Both the position numbers and the translations under genes were made by a program. This document shows positions 8,855-18,374 of a DNA stretch of 64,000 bases, piece after piece (position 1 is the first letter of the stretch; each line of letters starts with the position of its first letter). The notes beneath the pieces are model-generated. The model searched no databases and was not told the DNA's origin. It saw only the letters and a program-made list of their open reading frames with translations. Source of the stretch: Bacteroidales bacterium (GTDB lineage: Bacteria; Bacteroidota; Bacteroidia; Bacteroidales; UBA932); contig JAGBHM010000014.1 of the NCBI GenBank assembly GCA_017935505.1, positions 248,001 through 312,000 of the forward strand, written 5' to 3'.

Positions 8855-8864
8855 GGGGGGGGGG
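8855..8864 (+). repeat. G10 homopolymer flanked by T tracts, 46 bases upstream of a start codon
   Basis: Ten consecutive G sit between a T8 tract and a T-rich stretch in the promoter region of the secreted DUF3857 protein. Such tracts slip during replication and can tune promoters. Confidence 0.8.
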
Positions 8865-8898
8865 AATTTTTTTTTATTAATTTTGGTGAAATATATAA

Positions 8899-8907
8899 AA
8901 GGAGGAG
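8899..8907 (+). promoter_or_regulatory. Strong Shine-Dalgarno (AAGGAGGAG)
   Basis: An extended anti-16S match lies 3 bases before ATG 8910 and decides this start over upstream GTG 8835. Such SDs are uncommon in this lineage and rare in this window. Confidence 0.7.
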
Positions 8908-8909
8908 TC

Positions 8910-10892
8910 ATGAGAACGCTGTTAATTACTATCTTGGGTTTATTGCTTTCGGGTAATGCTGTTTTATTTGCGCAAAAGTCGGATTTTAAATTTGGAAAAG
9001 TCTCACAGGCGGAGATAGAGATGACAAGATATGAGGCGGATACTGCTGCTCCTGCCGTAGTGCTTTATGAGTCGGGATACAACTATCTCAAGTATGACGA
9101 ATTCAAGGGGTTTACAAAGAATTTTGAGGTATGGAGAAGAATCAAGATTCTGAATGATAATGGTAAAGAGTATGCTGATGTGACAATACCTTATTATGTG
9201 GCGACGGAACTTAGTGAGAATGTTGTGGAGATTGAGGCTTGGGTTTATAATATGGAGGACGGAAAGGTTGTTAAGACAAAGATGGACAAATCATATATAA
9301 CTGATGAGGAGGATGACAAGAACTTGCGCCGCAAGAAGTTCAGTATTCCGAATGTAAGGAGCGGAAGTGTGATAGAGTATAAGTACAAGCTTATGTCGGA
9401 TTTGTTCTGGATTGTTCCTAAATGGAATTTCCAGAGTACGATTCCGATAGCTATGAGTGTATATGAGGTTGAGTTCTATGAGTATTTCAGATTTAATGAG
9501 ATGAAGAAGGGTTATGAGTTTGTCAAGCGGGAGGAGTCTGAAATTTCAAGAAAAATCGTTTTGGACAAGAGGTCGCTTGCAGCGCTAGACTGCCATGCTA
9601 AAGTCATTAAGTTTACAGCTGTTGATATGCCGGCTGTCAAGCCCGAGGGGTATGTATGGAATATAGACCAGTACCTTACCGGTGTTGAATTCGATATCCG
9701 CAGCATGATGTTGCCTCAATCGAGTTTGAGGGATTTTAGCAATACATGGGCGTCTGTAGACAAACAGTTGCAGGAGGATTCATCCTTCGGAGCAAAACTG
9801 AACATGAACAACCAGTATAAAGATCTTGTTGAAGAGGTAATGGCAGAGAATCTGTCGGAATATATGAAGGTAAGGAAGATCTGCAACTCTATAAAGCAGG
9901 ATATCAAATGGAATGGCAAATATATGTTGTTCGCTAAAAATCCCCGAAATGCTGCCTCTTCAAAGGAGGGTTCAAATGCTGATATCAACTTCAATGTGGC
10001 GGCAGCGCTGAGAGATGCCGGATTCAAGTACAACCTTATTCTGGTAAGGTCGAGGACAAATGGCATGCTGAGGCTTGAGAAACCATCTTTGGATTCATAT
10101 GATTCCTTTATTCTTGAGGTGTTGTTGTCTGATGGCCAGAAAGTATATTTCGACGGTTCAGCTACCAAGGCGGATGTGAACAATATATCAAACAATTTCA
10201 TTGTTGAATTTGGAAGAGTGTTCATGCAGGATGAGCCATGGAGGAATCTTACTAATCTTGTGAAGAACAAGGTCTCTTACAACGCCCTTATCCATATTGA
10301 CTCGACAGGTAAAATGGATGTCAAATACAATATGAATGCAAGGGAGCAGATGGCCCTGTCGGCAAAAAATGAGAGGGCAGATTATGATTCAGATGATGAG
10401 TTTCTGAACGCTCTTGAGACCAGATTGGGACTTGAAGATGCAGAACTTACTTTTGGTGGAAGTGCTGATACATTGGGTAAAGTCTTTATCAGGGCAATCC
10501 ATGGAACAAAAAATGTTTCAATTGCGGGTGAAAGGATGTACATAAATCCGTTTTTGGAGGAGTTCTATGATGAATCTGGCTTTAATGCTGAAGAGAGAAA
10601 ATATCCTATCGAATTCAATTATGCAGGTCAGATTGTCTATCAGGCCAATATCTTCTTGCCTGAGGGATATGTTGTGGAGGAGAAGCCTGTAAATCAGGTG
10701 TTTGTAATGGAAGAGTCTGGTTCAAAGGTGACTTTTATGATTCAGGCTCAAGGGAAAAATATTACTGTAAGATTTATCAGTGAGCAGAATAATATGATCA
10801 TCCCGGCAGAGCAGTATAAAGATTTTAGGGAGTATATGCAGAAAATTTTTGAGATCAGTAGGAGTTTGATAGTTGTAAAAAAAGTGTCGTAA
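8910..10892 (+). CDS. Secreted DUF3857 protein with degenerate transglutaminase-like domain
   Basis: The start at ATG 8910 (660 aa) is chosen from the SD and the signal peptide that follows at once (MRTLLITILGLLLSGNAVLFAQ). The N-terminal half resembles DUF3857 (EVWRRIKILNDNGKEYADVTIPYY, IPNVRSGSVIEYKYKL). The middle resembles a bacterial transglutaminase-like domain (VRKICNSIKQDIKWNGKYM, then AAALRDAGFKYNLILVRSR). At the place where the Cys should be (G-D-C in the next gene) it reads GSNADIN, and the His position reads SYDSFIL, so the triad is absent. Its neighbour 4 bases downstream is an intact paralogue, so the pair may form a complex. The true function is unknown. Confidence 0.75.
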   Translation: MRTLLITILGLLLSGNAVLFAQKSDFKFGKVSQAEIEMTRYEADTAAPAVVLYESGYNYLKYDEFKGFTKNFEVWRRIKILNDNGKEYADVTIPYYVATELSENVVEIEAWVYNMEDGKVVKTKMDKSYITDEEDDKNLRRKKFSIPNVRSGSVIEYKYKLMSDLFWIVPKWNFQSTIPIAMSVYEVEFYEYFRFNEMKKGYEFVKREESEISRKIVLDKRSLAALDCHAKVIKFTAVDMPAVKPEGYVWNIDQYLTGVEFDIRSMMLPQSSLRDFSNTWASVDKQLQEDSSFGAKLNMNNQYKDLVEEVMAENLSEYMKVRKICNSIKQDIKWNGKYMLFAKNPRNAASSKEGSNADINFNVAAALRDAGFKYNLILVRSRTNGMLRLEKPSLDSYDSFILEVLLSDGQKVYFDGSATKADVNNISNNFIVEFGRVFMQDEPWRNLTNLVKNKVSYNALIHIDSTGKMDVKYNMNAREQMALSAKNERADYDSDDEFLNALETRLGLEDAELTFGGSADTLGKVFIRAIHGTKNVSIAGERMYINPFLEEFYDESGFNAEERKYPIEFNYAGQIVYQANIFLPEGYVVEEKPVNQVFVMEESGSKVTFMIQAQGKNITVRFISEQNNMIIPAEQYKDFREYMQKIFEISRSLIVVKKVS

Positions 10893-10896
10893 CGCG

Positions 10897-12756
10897 ATGA
10901 TGATCCGTCTTTGCCTATTTATTGTTATGTTTTTCATCTCTTGCGGGCTGTGGGGGCAGCAGGGTGAACCTTTTGGTTCGGCCATAAGGGATGATGTGCA
11001 TGTTTTTAATGTAAAATCAAAGACATCAGGGACATATAGTGTAAGCAGACAGGTTGATGTAATAAATGAAAAAGGGGCAGCAACCGCTCTATTTGTGGCC
11101 TATACAAATTCATTTATAGAGCTGGCCAGGTTTTCGGCAACGGTTACATCTGGTGGGAAGAGCAAAAAGTATGGGCTTAAAGATCTTTATATATCAAATT
11201 TTTCCGACCATCTCAAAAGTGACCTCTATATTAATGTTTTTGAGCCTCCAGTTACTCCTCCATATTCCGTAAAGTATGAGTACGAGATAAATTACAAGAA
11301 CGGATATAATGATTTTCCACTTTATGCTCCGGTTCAGGAGTATAATGTGAAGTTGTTCAACAGTGAATACAGAATATCTGTACCCTCTGATTGTGAGATA
11401 GACTGGCATACTTGCAATCTTGGAGATCCGATAGTTGAAAAAGGTGATAAAACTCTCTCTTATACCTGGCAGATAAAGGAGTTTGCACCTCTTAAACTTG
11501 AGCAGTTCTCTCCCCCTTTAAGAGATCTTGTCCCGATGGTATATGCCAAGCCAAAATATTTCTCTTATGGAGGTTATGACGGATGTCAGACCGATTGGGA
11601 GCAGCTGGGAGCTTGGCACAGCAGACTCAATGATGGGCTTGATGACCTTCCTGTTGAGTTGGTGCAGAAGATTAAGGCGATGACTGATACTTGCAGCAGT
11701 GATTATTCAAAGGCTGAAGTGTTATATAATTATTTGGGTAAAAATACCAGGTATGTCAGCATACAGCTCGATATAGGGGGCTACAGACCCATATCTGCAA
11801 TCTCTACAGACAAATCTAAATTTGGGGACTGTAAGGGATTATCACTCTATCTTCAGGCATTGTTGAAGGCTGTTGGTATAAAATCTTATTTCACAATAGT
11901 TTATAGTGGGGAAAGAAAAGAATTGCCGGCGGATTACGCATGCAGTTCACTGATGAACCATGCAATTCTTAAAGTGGAGCTGCTAGGGGGTGACTTATGG
12001 CTTGAGTGCACTGCTGCTGACCATTTTCCGTTCGGATATATTCACCACTCCATTGCCGGGCACGATGCACTTGTGATAAAGGATGGTAAAGGGGTGTTTG
12101 AGCGTATTCCTGATTATCCGGATTCGAATAATGTGATTTCCGAAAATGTGGAGTTGTCGGTTGATGAAACAGGGGCTGTTCAGGGGCAGTCGAGAATTAC
12201 ATTTAACTGTGTTGAGGCGGAGAATGTGTGGGATAAGGCACTCTCCAATGAGAATCTTGCCAAGTCTATCGGCAGTATGGTTGATTTTTCTGTCGGCAAG
12301 ATTGAGGTCACAGAAAAGAGATTTGACAAATACGCGGAGGCTCCGTTCATTGGAGCTGTCTTCAAATATAATTTTACATCATCAACCTATGCTAAGGCTA
12401 CTGCAAACAGGATTTTTCTCCCAGTAGACCGCTTCAGCAGTGTGCCTGTGCTGAGGAATGCACTAAAGCGTGTTAATGATATCAATATCAGTGAGGCCCA
12501 TATAACTCGTGATACCATAACCGTAACTCTTCCGCATGGATACAGATGCGAAAGCATGCCGCAGAGCAAGTCTGTCTCAACTAAGTTTGGAAATTGCTCA
12601 TTATCAATTACCCAAGCTGAGGAGCGCAAATTTGTAATTGTCTGGAATTTTTCCCTTTTCAAAGGAGAATACGACAAGGATCTCTGTGGTGAATTCAATG
12701 CATTTCTAAAAGAGGCAAAACAGCTGAATCTTTCTCAAATAGTTTTCGTTAAATAA
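10897..12756 (+). CDS. Secreted DUF3857/transglutaminase-like protein, triad intact
   Basis: This 619-aa protein has an N-terminal signal peptide (MMIRLCLFIVMFFISCGLWGQ). A DUF3857-like domain follows at about residues 45-200 (RQVDVINEKGAATALF, YSVKYEYEINYKNG). The transglutaminase-like domain at about 255-380 keeps a plausible triad: C312 in FGDCKGLSLYLQALL, H355 in MNHAILKV and D375 in ECTAADHFPFG. A C-terminal region of unknown fold ends the protein. It lies 4 bases after its degenerate paralogue and is probably co-transcribed with it. The cysteine protease-like fold suggests proteolysis or crosslinking in the periplasm, but no substrate is known. Confidence 0.8.
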   Translation: MMIRLCLFIVMFFISCGLWGQQGEPFGSAIRDDVHVFNVKSKTSGTYSVSRQVDVINEKGAATALFVAYTNSFIELARFSATVTSGGKSKKYGLKDLYISNFSDHLKSDLYINVFEPPVTPPYSVKYEYEINYKNGYNDFPLYAPVQEYNVKLFNSEYRISVPSDCEIDWHTCNLGDPIVEKGDKTLSYTWQIKEFAPLKLEQFSPPLRDLVPMVYAKPKYFSYGGYDGCQTDWEQLGAWHSRLNDGLDDLPVELVQKIKAMTDTCSSDYSKAEVLYNYLGKNTRYVSIQLDIGGYRPISAISTDKSKFGDCKGLSLYLQALLKAVGIKSYFTIVYSGERKELPADYACSSLMNHAILKVELLGGDLWLECTAADHFPFGYIHHSIAGHDALVIKDGKGVFERIPDYPDSNNVISENVELSVDETGAVQGQSRITFNCVEAENVWDKALSNENLAKSIGSMVDFSVGKIEVTEKRFDKYAEAPFIGAVFKYNFTSSTYAKATANRIFLPVDRFSSVPVLRNALKRVNDINISEAHITRDTITVTLPHGYRCESMPQSKSVSTKFGNCSLSITQAEERKFVIVWNFSLFKGEYDKDLCGEFNAFLKEAKQLNLSQIVFVK

Positions 12757-12823
12757 ATGCGTTTTTGTACCTTTACAATTTAATAGGTTTTATTAAACTG
12801 TAATCAATTTTACATTACCGCAT

Positions 12824-13900
12824 ATGAATAAAAAACTCAAATGGGGATTAGTTGCACTGATCCTTCTGTCATTAGTCGCCTGGGGCATTTATTCACAGCT
12901 CCCTAAAACAAACAAAGAACTTGCCGCTGCCGATAAAATTGTGAAAGGTCGTGGTGGTAGAACATTGAATGTTAATGCGATAGTAGCAAAACCGCAAAGT
13001 GTTTCGGATGAGATACTCATTAATGGAAGCATACTTCCTGATGAGGAGGTAGACCTCTCTTTTGAGACTTCCGGAAAGATCGTGGAGATAAATTTCAAAG
13101 AGGGCACATTTGTAAATAAGGGCCAGCTTCTGGCCAAGGTGAATGACCGTCCGTTGCAGGCTCAACTGCAGAAATTGACCTCACAGGTAAAACTGGCTGA
13201 GGATAGAGTGTACAGACAGAGTCTGCTGCTTAAGAAAGATGCCGTAAGCCAGGAGGCATACGAGCAGGTAAAGACAGATTTGGCAAAGCTTGAGGCAGAT
13301 ATAGAACTGATAAAGGCAAATATAGAGCAGACTGAGTTGAGAGCACCGTTTGATGGTGTAATTGGTTTGAGAGGCGTGAGCGTTGGAAGCTATGCATCAC
13401 CGTCGGTTGTTGTTGCAAAACTTACAAAAATATCTCCGGTGAAGGTTGAATTTGCAGTGCCTGAGCGTTATACAGATGATATAAAGATTGGAGCAAATGT
13501 TGTATTCTCGCTAACCGGAGAGGTGGAGCAGTTCAGGGCCAAGGTGTATGCAAAGGAGTCGAAAATAGATCCTGTAACACACACACTCACAGTGAGGGCA
13601 CTGTATGACAACAGAAATGGAGCCTCTTTGGCAGGAAGGTATGCTACCGTAAAGCTGGAGAAGCAGAGAATAGATGATGCAATAGTTGTTCCTTCTGACG
13701 CCATTGTTCCTGAGATGGGCGTGGACAAACTCTTCCTGTATAAAAGTGGAAAGGCGCAGCCTGTTGATGTGATAGCCGGCTTGAGGACTGACAAGGATGT
13801 CCAGATTGTACGAGGTATAAATATGGGCGATACTGTAATTGTTTCAGGAACACTCCAGTTGAGAACCGGATTGCCTGTAGTGTTGGACAATGTAGAATAG
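12824..13900 (+). CDS. RND efflux periplasmic adaptor (membrane fusion protein)
   Basis: The 358-aa HlyD/AcrA-type adaptor has an N-terminal membrane segment (LKWGLVALILLSLVAWGIYSQL). A lipoyl/barrel-sandwich half-motif follows (LSFETSGKIVEINFKEGTFVNKGQLLAKVND). The alpha hairpin is at about 105-165 (QLQKLTSQVKLAEDRVYRQ, DLAKLEADIELIKANIEQTELRAPFDGVIGLRGVSVGSY). The beta-barrel and membrane-proximal domains complete it. It bridges the inner-membrane pump to the outer-membrane channel. It is the first gene of a three-gene operon, 7 bases before the pump gene. Confidence 0.93.
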   Translation: MNKKLKWGLVALILLSLVAWGIYSQLPKTNKELAAADKIVKGRGGRTLNVNAIVAKPQSVSDEILINGSILPDEEVDLSFETSGKIVEINFKEGTFVNKGQLLAKVNDRPLQAQLQKLTSQVKLAEDRVYRQSLLLKKDAVSQEAYEQVKTDLAKLEADIELIKANIEQTELRAPFDGVIGLRGVSVGSYASPSVVVAKLTKISPVKVEFAVPERYTDDIKIGANVVFSLTGEVEQFRAKVYAKESKIDPVTHTLTVRALYDNRNGASLAGRYATVKLEKQRIDDAIVVPSDAIVPEMGVDKLFLYKSGKAQPVDVIAGLRTDKDVQIVRGINMGDTVIVSGTLQLRTGLPVVLDNVE

Positions 13901-13907
13901 GTGCCTT

Positions 13908-16900
13908 ATGAATATATCGGAACTAAGTATAAAAAGACCGGTACTCTCAACAGTTATGACCCTGGTCATTATCCTTTTTGGAATGATCGGATATACATAT
14001 TTGGGAGTGAGGGAGTATCCATCTGTAGACAATCCCATAATATCGGTGCAGTGTACCTATCCTGGTGCCAATGCAGATGTTATTGAAAATCAGATTACAG
14101 AGCCTCTTGAGCAAAATATCAACGGTATCCCTGGAATCCGTTCGTTGTCGAGTGTGAGCCAGCAGGGTTCTTGCCGTATTACAGTTGAATTTGAGCTTTC
14201 GGTAGATCTGGAGACTGCGGCAAACGATGTGCGCGACAAGGTTTCCCGTGCCCAAAGGTTCTTGCCGAGGGACTGTGACCCACCTATAGTTTCAAAAGCT
14301 GATGCCGATGCCATGCCTATACTTATGGTGGCATTGCAGAGCGACAAGCGTTCATTGCTGGAGTTGAGTGAGATAGCGGATCTTACAGTAAAGGAGCAGC
14401 TGCAGACCATTTCGGATGTGAGTGGTGTGATGATTTGGGGCGAGAAGAAATATTCGATGAGAATGTGGCTCGATCCGGTGAAGATGTCTGGCTATGGAAT
14501 CACCCCTATGGATATAAAGAATGCGGTGGACAAGGAGAATGTTGAGTTGCCGTCGGGAAGTATAGAGGGAAATACAACAGAGCTTACAATCAGAACATTG
14601 GGTCTGATGCATACAGCCAAGGAGTTCAATGACCTCATCATAAAGGAGGTTGATGGCAAGATTGTAAGGTTCAGCGATGTGGGAAGAGCGGAACTGGGCC
14701 CTGCCGATATCCGCAGCTATATGAAGATGAACGGTGTCCCAATGATTGGTGTTGTGGTTGTGCCACAGCCTGGTGCAAACCATATTGAGATTGCCGATGC
14801 CGTTTATGAGAGAATGGAGAGGATGAAGAAGGATTTGCCTGAGGATGTTACATATTCGTATGGTTTCGACAATACCCGTTTTATCAGGGCCTCCATTTCT
14901 GAGGTGGAAGAGACTGTGTATATTGCATTCGTGTTGGTAATCATAATAATCTTCCTCTTCTTGAGGGACTGGAGGGTTACACTTGTGCCATGTATAGTTA
15001 TACCGGTTTCACTCATTGGTGCATTCTTTGTGATGTATATTGCCGGATTCTCCATAAATGTGCTCTCCATGCTGGCTGTGGTGCTTGCAGTAGGCCTTGT
15101 TGTGGATGATGCAATTGTGATGACGGAAAATATATATGTGAGGATTGAGAAGGGGATGAGTCCGAAAGAGGCTGGTATTGAGGGTGCAAAAGAGATCTTC
15201 TTTGCAGTGGTGTCAACAACAATCACCCTTGTTGCAGTATTTTTCCCTATTGTCTTTATGGACGGTATGACCGGAAGGCTCTTCAGGGAGTTCAGTATTG
15301 TAATTTCCGGATCGGTTATAATCTCATCCTTTACTGCACTTACATTTACTCCGATGCTTGCAACCAAACTTCTGGTAAAGAGGGAGAAGAGGAACTGGTT
15401 CTATGAAAAGACAGAACCTTTCTTTGAAGGAATGAACAAATGGTACAGCCTCTCTCTTGCAAAAGTATTGGAAAAGAGATGGATGACATTGCCGTTTGTT
15501 GCAGTTACAATTATAATAATAGTCTATTTGTGGAGTTCTATACCGGCGGAGACAGCTCCTCTCGAAGACCGTTCACGTATCTCAGTAAATACAAGAGGTG
15601 CAGAGGGTATTACATATGAGTTCATAAGGGATTATACCGAAGATATTAACCGTCTGGTAGATTCGCTGGTGCCTGATGCTCAGGCTGTAACTGCGAGAGT
15701 ATCGAGTGGTAGCGGTAATATAAGCATAACACTGAAAGATATAAAGGATCGCGATTATACTCAGATGGAGGTTGCAGAAAAGCTGTCGGCAGCCATAAGA
15801 AGCAAGACCAAAGCCCGTTCATTTGTGCAGCAGTCATCATCTTTTGGAGGCAGAAGGGGAGGAATGCCTGTGCAGTATGTGCTGCAGACTACAAGTATCG
15901 AGAAATTGCAGGAGATATTGCCGGTCTTTATGGCCAAGGTATATGAAAACCCTGTATTCCAGATGGCCGATGTTGACTTGAAGTTCAGCAAGCCGGAAGT
16001 GAGAATTGAGATAGACAGGGATAAGGCCAATATTATGGGTGTGAGCACCAGAAATATTGCCCAGGTGCTCCAGTATGGTTTGAGCGGCCAGCGTATGGGT
16101 TATTTCTATATGAATGGAAAACAGTACGAAATTCTGGGTGAGATAAACCGTCAGCAGAGGAACAAGCCGGCAGACCTGAAGGCAATATACATAAGGACCG
16201 ATAACGGAGAGATGGTGCAGATGGATAATCTGGTAAATCTGATAGGAGGCATTGCTCCACCGAAATTGTACAGATATAACCGTTTCGTATCGGCTACCAT
16301 ATCTGCAGGTCTTGCCAAAGGAAAAACTATCGGGCAGGGACTTGATGAGATGGACAAGATTGCAAAAGAGGTGTTGGATGATTCATTCAGAACAGCACTC
16401 TCTGGAGAGTCGAAAGAGTATAGGGAGAGTTCGTCAAGTCTGATGTTTGCATTTGTTTTGGCAATAGTTCTCATCTATCTGATACTTGCGGCGCAGTTTG
16501 AGAGTTTCAAAGATCCGCTCATTGTGATGCTCACAGTGCCTCTTGCAGTGGCAGGAGCCTTGATATTCATGCATTTTGGCGGTGTTACAATGAATATATT
16601 CAGCCAGATCGGTATAATCATGCTTATCGGACTGGTTTCGAAAAACGGTATCCTCATAGTGGAGTTTGCCAATATGAAACAGGCTGCCGGTGAGGAGAAG
16701 ATGAAGGCGATAAAGGAGGCTTCACTGCAGCGTCTGCGTCCGATCCTTATGACCAGTGCCTCTACAATACTCGGTCTGCTTCCACTTGTATATGCAGCGG
16801 GTGAGGGTGCAAACCAGCGTATTGCAATGGGTGTGACTGTTGTTGGTGGAATGCTTGTATCCACAGTACTTTCGATGTATGTGGTACCTGCCATCTACAG

Positions 16901-16949
16901 TTACATATCAACCGACAGGTCGAAGAAAAACAGGCCTGCCAATGTTTAA
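13908..16949 (+). CDS. RND-family multidrug efflux pump (AcrB/MdtB-like)
   Basis: This 1013-aa protein is a full-length HAE1-type pump. TM1 is near the start (ISELSIKRPVLSTVMTLVIILFGMIGY), followed by the porter domain. The TM4 signature VVLAVGLVVDDAIVMTENIYVR contains the paired Asp of the proton relay. TM10-12 are near the end (GIIMLIGLVSKNGILIVEFAN, RPILMTSASTILGLLPLVYAAGEG). It uses the proton gradient to export amphipathic drugs or bile components through the adaptor and TolC-like partners on either side. Substrate specificity is not deducible. Confidence 0.96.
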   Translation: MNISELSIKRPVLSTVMTLVIILFGMIGYTYLGVREYPSVDNPIISVQCTYPGANADVIENQITEPLEQNINGIPGIRSLSSVSQQGSCRITVEFELSVDLETAANDVRDKVSRAQRFLPRDCDPPIVSKADADAMPILMVALQSDKRSLLELSEIADLTVKEQLQTISDVSGVMIWGEKKYSMRMWLDPVKMSGYGITPMDIKNAVDKENVELPSGSIEGNTTELTIRTLGLMHTAKEFNDLIIKEVDGKIVRFSDVGRAELGPADIRSYMKMNGVPMIGVVVVPQPGANHIEIADAVYERMERMKKDLPEDVTYSYGFDNTRFIRASISEVEETVYIAFVLVIIIIFLFLRDWRVTLVPCIVIPVSLIGAFFVMYIAGFSINVLSMLAVVLAVGLVVDDAIVMTENIYVRIEKGMSPKEAGIEGAKEIFFAVVSTTITLVAVFFPIVFMDGMTGRLFREFSIVISGSVIISSFTALTFTPMLATKLLVKREKRNWFYEKTEPFFEGMNKWYSLSLAKVLEKRWMTLPFVAVTIIIIVYLWSSIPAETAPLEDRSRISVNTRGAEGITYEFIRDYTEDINRLVDSLVPDAQAVTARVSSGSGNISITLKDIKDRDYTQMEVAEKLSAAIRSKTKARSFVQQSSSFGGRRGGMPVQYVLQTTSIEKLQEILPVFMAKVYENPVFQMADVDLKFSKPEVRIEIDRDKANIMGVSTRNIAQVLQYGLSGQRMGYFYMNGKQYEILGEINRQQRNKPADLKAIYIRTDNGEMVQMDNLVNLIGGIAPPKLYRYNRFVSATISAGLAKGKTIGQGLDEMDKIAKEVLDDSFRTALSGESKEYRESSSSLMFAFVLAIVLIYLILAAQFESFKDPLIVMLTVPLAVAGALIFMHFGGVTMNIFSQIGIIMLIGLVSKNGILIVEFANMKQAAGEEKMKAIKEASLQRLRPILMTSASTILGLLPLVYAAGEGANQRIAMGVTVVGGMLVSTVLSMYVVPAIYSYISTDRSKKNRPANV

Positions 16950-16969
16950 TTAATCTTAAAGCGTTGATT

Positions 16970-18367
16970 ATGAATTTCTATAATAAATTAAAGATAATTA
17001 ACCGACAGATATTGGCAGTTGCACTACTCTCTCTTCTGCCGGTATATGAAATGGCTGCACAGCCTGTGCTGAATGAGGTGAAGGGCGACAATCTGCCAAT
17101 TATGAAGAGGGCATACACACTTGTTGACTGCCTTCAGGAGGGGTTGGAGAATAACTATTCATTGAAAGTTGTGAAGAATGAGCAGCGTATATCAGACAAC
17201 AATGCAACTTGGGGAAATGCTGGATTCCTTCCGTCACTTGATATATCATCTTCATATAGGGGCAATGCCCAGGATACTGAGACCAAACTGAGGGAGGAGA
17301 ACTCTGTAGTGAAGGAGAACGGCATATTCAACCAGACAATCGATGCCGGAGTGAATCTGAACTGGACAATATTTGAAGGCTTCAGCATCAGAACAAACTA
17401 CAAAAAACTGAAAGAGTTGCAGGCTCAGGGCGAGCTCGATACAAGAATTGCAGTGGAGAATCTCATTGCAGACCTTACAGCAGAGTATTACAACTATATC
17501 CAGCAGAGGCTTAGACTGAAGAATTTCAGATATGCGGTTGCTCTTTCAAAAGAGAGGCTCAGAATAGTGGAGCAGCGTTACAGGATAGGTAATTTCTCAG
17601 GACTTGATTATCAGCAGGCAAAAGTTGATTTCAATGCCGATAGTTCTGACTATATGAAGCAGCAGGAGGCTCTTCATAAATCGGCTGTAACATTGAATGA
17701 ATTGATGGCAAAAGAGAATTTGAATACTCCTGTATATGTGGTGGACACAGCGATTCTGGTGAACAAGATGCTCAATTTGGAGCAGTTGATGGACCAGATG
17801 CTGGAAAGCAATGCGACACTGCTCTATGCAAAGAAGAACACTGCAATTGCAGATCTCGACTACAGGCAGAAGGCATCACAAAGCTACCCTTACCTTAGAA
17901 TGAATGCCGGATACGGCTATACTCTCAACAAGTATAACAAAGGAACAAATTACCATCGCGGAACTCTGGGACTGGATTTTGGCCTTACTTTGGGAATAAA
18001 CCTCTTTGATGGCAACAGACAGCGCATACAACGCCGTAATGCCCGTATAAATGCAGAGAATGTAATGTTGGACCAGACAGAGGTGGAACAGGGCCTAAAA
18101 GCCGATTTATACACCTTGTGGCAGGCATACGAAAACAATCTGCAGATAATAAAACTGGAGCAGGAGAACCTTACTGTTGCAAAAGATAACCACGAGATTG
18201 CAATGGAGCGTTATATGCTCGGAGACCTTTCCGGTATAGAGATGCGTGAGGCGCAAAAGAGTCTGCTTGATGCCGAGGAGCGTCTGCTTACAGCACGTTA
18301 CAATACAAAACTTTGCGAGATATCACTATTGCAGATAAGCGGAAACATATCCGCTTACCTGCAGTAG
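16970..18367 (+). CDS. TolC-family outer membrane efflux channel
   Basis: The start at ATG 16970 gives a signal peptide (MNFYNKLKIINRQ, then a hydrophobic run to EMAAQ). Two outer-membrane efflux protein repeats follow: the first holds TLVDCLQEGLENNYSLKVVKNEQRI and AVALSKERLRIVEQRYRIGNFSGLDYQQAKVDF. The second holds NKYNKGTNYHRGTLGLDFGLTLGINLFDGNRQ and EIAMERYMLGDLSGIEMREAQKSLLDAEERLLTARY. The length (465 aa) is typical. It trimerises as the outer-membrane duct for the adjacent RND pump, 20 bases upstream. Convergent with the SGNH hydrolase gene, 7 bases beyond, with no clear terminator. Confidence 0.93.
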   Translation: MNFYNKLKIINRQILAVALLSLLPVYEMAAQPVLNEVKGDNLPIMKRAYTLVDCLQEGLENNYSLKVVKNEQRISDNNATWGNAGFLPSLDISSSYRGNAQDTETKLREENSVVKENGIFNQTIDAGVNLNWTIFEGFSIRTNYKKLKELQAQGELDTRIAVENLIADLTAEYYNYIQQRLRLKNFRYAVALSKERLRIVEQRYRIGNFSGLDYQQAKVDFNADSSDYMKQQEALHKSAVTLNELMAKENLNTPVYVVDTAILVNKMLNLEQLMDQMLESNATLLYAKKNTAIADLDYRQKASQSYPYLRMNAGYGYTLNKYNKGTNYHRGTLGLDFGLTLGINLFDGNRQRIQRRNARINAENVMLDQTEVEQGLKADLYTLWQAYENNLQIIKLEQENLTVAKDNHEIAMERYMLGDLSGIEMREAQKSLLDAEERLLTARYNTKLCEISLLQISGNISAYLQ

Positions 18368-18374
18368 GTAACTG

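Noticed and set aside
14804..15367. Minus-strand open frame inside the RND pump gene
   Set aside because: An antisense shadow rich in Ser/Thr/Ile with no supported start or family.
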